Assembly (NCBI GenBank): GCA_026193125.1
Contig: JAPHSC010000260.1
Coordinates: 1 to 7,739 of the forward strand
Length of the DNA stretch: 7,739 bases
From: Gammaproteobacteria bacterium
Lineage (GTDB): Bacteria; Pseudomonadota; Gammaproteobacteria; Steroidobacterales; BM003
Reading direction: 5' to 3'
Each line of letters begins with the position of its first letter. Position 1 is the first letter of the stretch. Shown piece by piece: positions 1 to 5,547 of this stretch. A program made the position numbers and the translations under genes. Below the pieces are notes generated by a model. That model was not told the origin of the DNA and searched no databases. It saw nothing but the letters and a program-made list of their open reading frames with translations.

Positions 1-318
1 GCCGCAGACCTCGTCGTGATCAAGCCCATGTTCCGCGGCCTGGCGGGCGCCCTGGACCTGGCAAGCAGTGCGCTGGCGCTTGGGCTGGGCGTGTGCGTGA
101 CACATTCCATGGATGGAACCCTGGGCAGGCTTGCCGCCATGCACGTGGCGGCGGCGGTAGGCGGAGACCGCCCGCATGGACTGTATGCCCCGGGCTTGCC
201 GAGGCTGGCCCGAGAACCGGTACTTAAGCCCGATGAAATAAGAATGCCCGATGGACCGGGGCTGGGCTGGACCGATCTTCGCGATGAAATACTCAAGCCC
301 TGGGGTCCTGCCGCATGA
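1..318 (+). CDS. menC: o-succinylbenzoate synthase-like enolase-superfamily enzyme, C-terminal part (5' end outside window)
   Basis: The frame is open from base 1 and ends at TGA 316-318, giving 105 visible residues, roughly the last third of a protein of this family. What is seen: a VIKPM motif at residues 6-10 matches the end of a barrel strand where o-succinylbenzoate synthases carry the second active-site lysine. A stretch at residues 34-52 (THSMDG, then GRLAAMHVAAA) matches the conserved segment ending the barrel. Known for the family: MenC dehydrates SHCHC (2-succinyl-6-hydroxy-2,4-cyclohexadiene-1-carboxylate) to o-succinylbenzoate in cytoplasmic menaquinone synthesis. The stop codon overlaps the start of menE (ATGA), which implies translational coupling and supports MenC over related racemases or muconate cycloisomerases. 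The N-terminal capping domain and the acidic metal ligands lie outside the window, so substrate cannot be judged from sequence alone. Confidence 0.82.
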   Translation, partial: AADLVVIKPMFRGLAGALDLASSALALGLGVCVTHSMDGTLGRLAAMHVAAAVGGDRPHGLYAPGLPRLAREPVLKPDEIRMPDGPGLGWTDLRDEILKPWGPAA

Positions 319-1652
319 CCAAACAGCTGCTCGATCCCCTGGCCAGTTTTGCCGCCGCACGCCCGGAAATGATAGCGGTGGTGACCGCGAGCGGAGAGAG
401 TCTGAGCGCACAACAGTTGGACCGGTCCGCGTCGGTAGCAGGGGCCCGACTCAAGACACTTGGCGCGGGCCCCGGCAGTGTAGTGGGTCTGGAGGGCGAA
501 CCGGGACTGGCCTGGCTGGCAGCGCTGGTCGGCTGCTGGCGCCTTGGGGCGATAGCCGCGCCCCTGAATCACCGGTCCACAAAGATCGAACGTGAGCACG
601 CCGCCGGGACCCTGGCTTGCCAGTTGACCTGGACTCCCGAGAACGCCCTGCTCACGCTGAACACCGACCCCGGGGATTTCAAGCCCACCCCGTGGAATCT
701 GGAAAGTCCCTTGCTGAGAGTGTGCACATCCGGTTCCAGCGGGGAACCCCGTTGTGTTGAGCTACTTGCCTCCCAGTTACATTTCGGCGCCGAGGCCTCA
801 CGGTCCCGGCTGGGGCACAAGCCGCAGGATCGTTGGCTGGTTTGTCTGCCGGTCAACCATGTGGGCGCACTGGCGGCTATTTATCGCTGCTTGCACAACC
901 AGATTTGCCTGGAACTACATACCACTTTCGACGCCGCGGTAGTAGCTGCCAGACTGGACAGCAGCGAGGTCAGCATGGTGTCCCTGGTGCCCTCCATGTT
1001 GAACGACGTCCTGGATCACCGTGGCGAACATGCGTTTCCAGACTTCCTGCGGGTGATCTTGCTGGGTGGCGCGGCCTGCAGCCAGTCGCTGCTTGAGCGG
1101 TGTCGCATCGCCAGACTTCCTGTTTCCCTGACCTGGGGCATGACCGAGACGGCGTCCCAGGTTGCCACTCGGGAGCCAGGTGACTTGTCCCCGCTTGAGG
1201 ACGGCCTGCCACCCTTGCCCTCGGTGAAGGTGAGCGTCAATGAACAAGGCCGTCTGGTGGTCGAGGGCCCGATCGCTGCCGGCCGCCTGGTGACTGACGA
1301 CCTGGGTGAAATCACCGGCAAGGGGTGGGTACGCGTGCTTGGTCGCAGCGACGAAATAATCATTCGCGGTGGAGAGAACATACACCCGGGCGAGATCGAA
1401 AATATTCTGCGCGGGCACCCGGGGGTAACGGAGGTATGCGTACTTGCTCGAACCGATCCTCGCCTGGGACAGGTGCCCGTGGCTTTCGTCCAGGGTCGGA
1501 ACCTCGACCCCCGGACCTTGCATAACTGGTGCCGCGAACGACTCGCCGGCTTCAAGATCCCGGCGGAGATTATCTGTAAGGGCGAACTGCCTCGAACTGC
1601 GGCTGGCAAGATCGACCGCCAACAACTTATGGCCCTGCTAAACAGTTCCTGA
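315..1652 (+). CDS. menE: o-succinylbenzoate-CoA ligase (MenE)
   Basis: This is a complete 445-residue member of the ANL (acyl/aryl-CoA synthetase) superfamily, close to the usual MenE length of about 450. Motifs in order: phosphate-binding loop TSGSSGEP at 138-145; NHVGAL at 181-186; WGMTETA at 274-280 (A5 motif); GRSDEIIIRGGENIHPGEIE at 343-362 (A8 hinge); LPRTAAGKI at 425-433 with the expected catalytic lysine K432. There is no signal peptide or membrane segment, so it should be cytoplasmic. Family role: ATP-dependent adenylation of o-succinylbenzoate, then transfer to CoA, giving the substrate of MenB. The ATG lies inside the stop codon of menC, with a weak GGGG at 302-305 as possible ribosome site. 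The usual phosphate-loop lysine (GxPK) is replaced by R146-C147. By sequence alone another aryl-CoA ligase is possible; coupling to menC makes MenE much the best call. Confidence 0.88.
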   Translation: MTKQLLDPLASFAAARPEMIAVVTASGESLSAQQLDRSASVAGARLKTLGAGPGSVVGLEGEPGLAWLAALVGCWRLGAIAAPLNHRSTKIEREHAAGTLACQLTWTPENALLTLNTDPGDFKPTPWNLESPLLRVCTSGSSGEPRCVELLASQLHFGAEASRSRLGHKPQDRWLVCLPVNHVGALAAIYRCLHNQICLELHTTFDAAVVAARLDSSEVSMVSLVPSMLNDVLDHRGEHAFPDFLRVILLGGAACSQSLLERCRIARLPVSLTWGMTETASQVATREPGDLSPLEDGLPPLPSVKVSVNEQGRLVVEGPIAAGRLVTDDLGEITGKGWVRVLGRSDEIIIRGGENIHPGEIENILRGHPGVTEVCVLARTDPRLGQVPVAFVQGRNLDPRTLHNWCRERLAGFKIPAEIICKGELPRTAAGKIDRQQLMALLNSS

Positions 1653-1690
1653 ATCAACCCCGGCCGCGGCGCCACTATCCCTGTGGAATC

Positions 1691-1730
1691 TGCTAAGGTT
1701 CGGCATTGCCTCAATGCCGGAGAATTAACA
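1691..1730 (+). promoter_or_regulatory. Leader of the M20 hydrolase gene: extended -10-like element, stem-loop and Shine-Dalgarno
   Basis: The 78-bp gap after menE contains TGC-TAAGGT at 1691-1699, which resembles an extended -10 box (TGnTAnnnT) but has no convincing -35. It is followed by a perfect inverted repeat, CGGCATTG (1701-1708), loop CCT, CAATGCCG (1712-1719). In RNA the stem could extend by U1700-G1720 and U1699-A1721. The Shine-Dalgarno GGAGA (1719-1723) sits 7 nt before ATG 1731 and shares its first bases with the right arm. The repeat is directly visible. Whether it is an operator, a translation-modulating hairpin or incidental is inference, and the promoter call is weak. Confidence 0.4.
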
Positions 1731-3170
1731 ATGTCCTGGAAGACTGCTGTCTGCCTGTTTGCCCTGACCCTCTGTGCATCCAACCCGGCCCCGGCCGAGC
1801 CGGCAGCAGCAGGGCAAGATTTGATTAATTTCGTGGATGCACGCTTTGACCAGAATCAGCGCATTGCACACCAGATCTGGGACTACGCCGAACTGGGCTA
1901 TTTGGAAGAAAAGAGCAGCGCCCTGCTGAAGCAAACCCTGGCGGACGAGGGGTTCACTATTGAATCCGGGGTGGCGGAGATTCCCACTGCGTTCCTCGCC
2001 AGCTACGGATCGGGGCAACCGGTAATCGCCCTGCTGGCCGAGTATGACGCCCTGCCCGGTATTACCCAGACCGCCTCGCCGGTCAGGGAAGCTATCCCGG
2101 GCAAGGCCGGCGGGCAGGCTTGCGGCCATCACCTGCTGGGCACCGCCTCCACCAGTGCCGCCATCGCCATCAAGCACTGGCTAGAGGAAACCGGGGCCAC
2201 GGGCACCATACGTCTATATGGCACGCCGGCCGAGGAAGGTGGTTCCGGCAAGGTGTACATGGTCCGCGCCGGACTGTTTGCAGACGTGGACGCCGTTCTC
2301 GCCTGGCACCCGGACGATGCCAACCAGGTGGAGGCAAAAAGCTCACTGGCCAATCGCTCGGCCAAGTTTCGCTTCCACGGTGTATCGGCCCATGCGGCTG
2401 GCGCACCCGAGAAGGCCCGCTCCGCGCTGGACGCTGTCGAAGCTTTTGATTTCATGGTCAACCTGATGCGTGAACACGTACCCCAGGAGACGCGTATTCA
2501 CTATGTCATTACCAGTGGTGGCTCGACGCCCAATGTCGTGCCCGACTTTGCCGAGGTTTACTACTACGTGCGTCATCCCAGTGTGGAGACGCTGGCGCCT
2601 ATCTGGGAGCGGATTGAGAAAGCCGCACAAGCGGCAGCCGACGGCACGGGCACCACGGTGGACTGGGAATTCATTCACGGGAATTATCCCATGCTCCCCA
2701 ACAATACCCTTGGCGAGCTGATGCAAAGCAAGCTGGAGATCGTCGGAGGCGTGAGCTACGACCAGGACGAGCAGGCCTTTGCAGAAAAACTGTATCCAAC
2801 CCTCGACAGTCCGGAATTCTCACTGGGCAGTGAAAAGATCGTGCTGCCCATGGCGCACGGCATCAACATGGGCTCCACCGACGTGGGTGACATCAGCTGG
2901 AACGTACCGACCATTGAGCTGGCCACGGCGACCTGGGTGCCCGGCACGGCAGCCCACTCATGGCAGGCCGTTGCTGCCGGCGGCACCGATATTGGCATCA
3001 AGGGATTGCAGGTCGCGGCCAAGACCCTGGCGCTCACCGCCCAGGACCTCTACCAGAACCCGCATATTTTGCTGGCGGCCAAGGACGAACTTAAACAGGC
3101 GCAGGGTGAAGGGTTTACCTATAAGCCCCTGCTGGGCGACCGGGCGCCACCGCTGGATTATCGGAAATAG
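1731..3170 (+). CDS. Exported M20D-family amidohydrolase, AbgB-like
   Basis: This 479-residue protein has nearly the length of E. coli AbgB (p-aminobenzoyl-glutamate hydrolase subunit B). Start ATG 1731 is chosen because GGAGA lies 7 nt upstream and the protein then begins with a clean signal peptide: MSWK, a hydrophobic run at 6-16, and a likely signal-peptidase I site APA|E at 22/23. A GTG at 1683 would add 16 unlikely residues. M20 features: ACGHHLLG at 130-137 (metal-ligand Cys131 and His133), TPAEEGGSGK at 165-174 (Glu168/Glu169), WHPDD at 192-196, and GVSAHAAGAP at 217-226 opening the lid domain, with His221. The C-terminal MGSTDVGDISW (379-389) and AAHSW (406-410) segments are AbgB-like. 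Family chemistry is metal-dependent cleavage of an N-acyl amino acid amide bond. The substrate here is unknown, and no AbgA-type partner is visible. The signal peptide suggests a periplasmic enzyme, whereas AbgB acts in the cytoplasm. Confidence 0.85.
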   Translation: MSWKTAVCLFALTLCASNPAPAEPAAAGQDLINFVDARFDQNQRIAHQIWDYAELGYLEEKSSALLKQTLADEGFTIESGVAEIPTAFLASYGSGQPVIALLAEYDALPGITQTASPVREAIPGKAGGQACGHHLLGTASTSAAIAIKHWLEETGATGTIRLYGTPAEEGGSGKVYMVRAGLFADVDAVLAWHPDDANQVEAKSSLANRSAKFRFHGVSAHAAGAPEKARSALDAVEAFDFMVNLMREHVPQETRIHYVITSGGSTPNVVPDFAEVYYYVRHPSVETLAPIWERIEKAAQAAADGTGTTVDWEFIHGNYPMLPNNTLGELMQSKLEIVGGVSYDQDEQAFAEKLYPTLDSPEFSLGSEKIVLPMAHGINMGSTDVGDISWNVPTIELATATWVPGTAAHSWQAVAAGGTDIGIKGLQVAAKTLALTAQDLYQNPHILLAAKDELKQAQGEGFTYKPLLGDRAPPLDYRK

Positions 3171-3255
3171 TCCTTGCTGCACGCTGGGGCGCCCCGCCGG
3201 CCGAGGCAGCACCAATCCGGTGAGCCGACGTATTGATCGGAGATTGCCTGGGCGG
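3171..3255. other. Convergent spacer with GC-rich dyad, possible weak bidirectional terminator
   Basis: These 85 bases separate two genes that end towards each other. TGCTGC (3175-3180) and GCAGCA (3206-3211) are perfect inverted arms. Between them lies the self-complementary decamer GGGGCGCCCC (3186-3195) and further GC-rich sequence. No T-tract follows on either strand, so it does not meet the standard picture of an intrinsic terminator. A termination role is suggested only by its position. No gene is seen here. Confidence 0.25.
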
Positions 3256-5262
3256 CTAGATAGGATAGCGATCCAGTACCGGGCCAAGGGCTTCCTTCAG
3301 GGGACCCAGGTGCTTCTCATAGTTGCGCCATTGGTCCAGGCCTTCCGTGTACACCGGCTGGCGTACCTGCTCGGAGCTGGGTGTGCGGATGGCCCGCTTG
3401 GTCTCGTAAAACCGAAGGCACTGTTCCTCAAACTCCAGGCCGCAGTAATCCAGCAAGCGACGTATCTGGTGCTCGGTATCCGCCACCATATCCTCGTACT
3501 GTACCCGTAACACGCGTCCAGGCAGCACCTCATCCCAGTGGTCCATGAGGGTGACGTAGTCCCGGTAATAGCGACCGATGTCTGTCAGATTATAGGTATA
3601 GGTCTGGCCCCGGGCGAACAACTGCTTGAAGCCGGAGAAGCAACCCGCCATGGGATGACGCCTGGCATCGATGATTTTCGCGTTGGGCAGAATAAGGTGA
3701 ATCAAGCCGATATGCTGGAAGTTGTTGGGCATCTTATCGATAAAGAAAGGCAGATCGCTACGCTGGATTCGGGTGGATTCGATGTATCCCTCACCAAGAG
3801 CGGAAAATTCCTCGGCTGACAAATCGGATAGTATTTCCGGGTACTTACCCGCCGGATTCTTGCGACTCTTCTGACCCAATTTGCGAGAAATGGCGATCAC
3901 ATCAGAAAGCTCTGCGGTGCCTTCCACTTGCGAATGGCTGGCCAGTATCTGTTCCAGCAAGGTGGAGCCGGCCCTGGGCAGACCCACGACAAAAATAGGA
4001 TCAGGCGCCGGGCAGCCATAGCCGGCGCGAGTCTCAAAAAACGTCTTGTCCAGGGTCTTTATCTGGCGCACTGTATCGAATACGTTTTTCTTTGCACTGT
4101 GGCGATGGTGCTTGCTGCGAATAGCGTTGCCGCGCTCGTAGAATTGAAAGGACTGATCATAGTCCTTGCGGTCCTCGTAAGCCTTGCCCAGGGCGAAAGC
4201 GAGGTGAGCCTGCTCGTCCGGATCACCACCCTCCTCAACAATCTGCCCGCGCATCTGGGCAATATCCTCATCGGTGAACCTGAAGGTCTTCAGGTTAGCC
4301 AGGCTCCAATAGGACTCACCAATCGCCGGACTCAGCTCAATGCTCTTTCTATAGGCCTGGATAGCCTCTTCCAGCCGGCCAACGCTTTTCAGCGTGTGAC
4401 CATAATTCATGTAAGGTCCGGCCTGTTTCGGATAATGCTTGAGTATGTGTTCGTGTAATCCCAAAGCTTCCGCGTGCTCACCCATGCGCACCAGCACCGT
4501 GGCCTTGAGAATCAGGTAATTGGGATTCATGGGTTCGGCCCTAAGCAAAATATCCAATTGCTCGTTGGCCGCCTCCAGTTCCTGGTTCCTGAACAAGGCG
4601 ATGGCGTAGCTATGCCTGGCCATATGAAAGTCCGGTGCAAGCTCAAGGCACCTTTCCAGCAGGTTCCTGGCATCCTGATACTGACCTACTTTCACACCGA
4701 TGTTGGCCAGCAGGCGTATTGCTACCACGTCAGTGGGATCTTTTTTCAATACTTCCCGGGTCAGGCGCTCGGCCTTGGCGATCCCGCCCCTACGAAAGAG
4801 ATCAGCCGCCTCGACCAACTCAGGATGCGGGGTGGATACCTGCAGGTGCTTCTCAAAAGCGTCCAGGCTGGCGGCCTCATCCCCGGCCGCATGCAGCTGG
4901 TCACCCAGGCTGCGCCACGCGCCGCTGTGTCGCGGATTGATCTTTACTGCCTTGCGTAATACACCAATGGCTTCTTCGCCGCGTCCGACCGCCCCCAGCG
5001 CAAGACCCAGTTCATGCAGCAAGTCCGCAGAGTCGGGATGGGCGTCTGCCAGGGGCTCCAGCACCGACAGCGCTTTTTCTGCATCACCCCGCAGGCGATA
5101 GGACGTGCCGAGTATCTGCCGGGCCGCGGCCAGCCCGGGAAACAGGCGCAGTATTTCCAGCGCCTGTTCCTCGGCAAGCACCGGGTCCTGCCGCAACAGG
5201 CGCGCCGCATGCGATATTGCGGTATGCAGGCTTGCGCCGTGCGTCTGGGTCTCTGTAGTCAT
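3256..5262 (-). CDS. TPR-repeat protein with C-terminal PAPS-dependent sulfotransferase domain
   Basis: From ATG 5262 the protein has 668 residues; an in-frame TTG at 5280 would add six. Neither start has a clear Shine-Dalgarno. Residues 10 to about 375 are helical TPR-type repeats, with recurring patterns such as GRLEEAIQAYRKSIELSP and repeat-ending Pro residues. Such arrays normally bind protein partners. The C-terminal 260 residues are a sulfotransferase: PDPIFVVGLPRAGSTLLEQ at about 421-438 is the 5'-phosphosulfate-binding loop of PAPS, DKMPNNFQHIGLIH at 509-522 is a conserved core segment, and IIDARRHPMAGCFSGF at 530-545 is the 3'-phosphate-binding region. The TPR-plus-sulfotransferase architecture is widespread in proteobacteria, mostly without known substrates. 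No signal peptide or membrane segment is seen, so it is probably cytoplasmic, where PAPS is made. It converges on the M20 hydrolase and diverges from the receptor gene. Acceptor (protein tyrosine, peptide or small molecule) cannot be read from the sequence. Confidence 0.88.
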   Translation of the reverse strand: MTTETQTHGASLHTAISHAARLLRQDPVLAEEQALEILRLFPGLAAARQILGTSYRLRGDAEKALSVLEPLADAHPDSADLLHELGLALGAVGRGEEAIGVLRKAVKINPRHSGAWRSLGDQLHAAGDEAASLDAFEKHLQVSTPHPELVEAADLFRRGGIAKAERLTREVLKKDPTDVVAIRLLANIGVKVGQYQDARNLLERCLELAPDFHMARHSYAIALFRNQELEAANEQLDILLRAEPMNPNYLILKATVLVRMGEHAEALGLHEHILKHYPKQAGPYMNYGHTLKSVGRLEEAIQAYRKSIELSPAIGESYWSLANLKTFRFTDEDIAQMRGQIVEEGGDPDEQAHLAFALGKAYEDRKDYDQSFQFYERGNAIRSKHHRHSAKKNVFDTVRQIKTLDKTFFETRAGYGCPAPDPIFVVGLPRAGSTLLEQILASHSQVEGTAELSDVIAISRKLGQKSRKNPAGKYPEILSDLSAEEFSALGEGYIESTRIQRSDLPFFIDKMPNNFQHIGLIHLILPNAKIIDARRHPMAGCFSGFKQLFARGQTYTYNLTDIGRYYRDYVTLMDHWDEVLPGRVLRVQYEDMVADTEHQIRRLLDYCGLEFEEQCLRFYETKRAIRTPSSEQVRQPVYTEGLDQWRNYEKHLGPLKEALGPVLDRYPI

Positions 5263-5547
5263 GCCAGGTGTAATGCTCAATTGCTGCTATATGACGAGTT
5301 GGAAGTGCTGCCCACAGTTGTCAGTAAAAGTTGCGGTAAATCTTTATCCGGATACGCGAACAGCTCGGTTTCGTTGGATCATGCGGTCTTAAGATGGATA
5401 ACACATTGACTGATATCGACAAAACAGGGAGACTGATCATCGGCTGATGATAACGTCAATTCCATCGCATGCGAAGTTCTGGAAGTGACCGCTTGTCATC
5501 CCGAGCCAAAAGCTAGCTAAAAATATGTGCATGGGGGAATCAAACAA
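5263..5547. promoter_or_regulatory. Divergent intergenic region between sulfotransferase and TonB-dependent receptor genes
   Basis: This 285-bp stretch is clearly richer in A and T than its flanks and holds no credible gene. It must contain the start regions of both divergent genes. Visible elements: a dyad ATCATC-GGCT-GATGAT at 5436-5451 with outer GAC/GTC matches at 5431-5433 and 5455-5457; a perfect palindrome TCGCATGCGA at 5465-5474; AGCTAGCT at 5511-5518; and the heptamer GACTGAT twice, at 5408-5414 and 5431-5437. A weak promoter candidate for the receptor is TTGTCA (5493-5498) with TAAAAA (5518-5523), but the 19-nt spacing is long. TTGACT at 5406-5411 lacks a good -10. No convincing Fur box is seen. 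The receptor's ribosome site GGGGGA is at 5533-5538. Confidence 0.5.

Noticed and set aside
1683..1730. GTG 1683 as start of the M20 hydrolase
   Set aside because: It would place a charged 16-residue extension before a good signal peptide and would read through the stem-loop. ATG 1731 has a well-spaced GGAGA.
1767..1776. Lipobox-like LTLC in the signal peptide of the M20 hydrolase
   Set aside because: Leu at the -1 position is not typical of a lipobox, where Gly, Ala or Ser is expected. The APA|E signal-peptidase I site fits better.
915..1783. Two long minus-strand open frames (915-1625 and 1016-1783) across menE
   Set aside because: They overlap each other and lie opposite a complete MenE with all ANL motifs. 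They are antisense shadows in GC-rich sequence.
3186..3195. GGGGCGCCCC palindrome as a stand-alone protein-binding site
   Set aside because: Such GC palindromes arise often in this composition. It is listed only as part of the convergent spacer.
3928..4458. 176-codon plus-strand open frame, and others at 3538-3819 and 4474-4959
   Set aside because: They lie opposite the TPR-sulfotransferase, whose repeats and PAPS motifs define the coding frame. No ribosome site or family motif supports them.
5445..5457. Fur-box-like GATGATAACG before the receptor gene
   Set aside because: The similarity to the GATAAT repeat pattern is too short, and the expected repeated hexamers are absent, so iron regulation is not supported.
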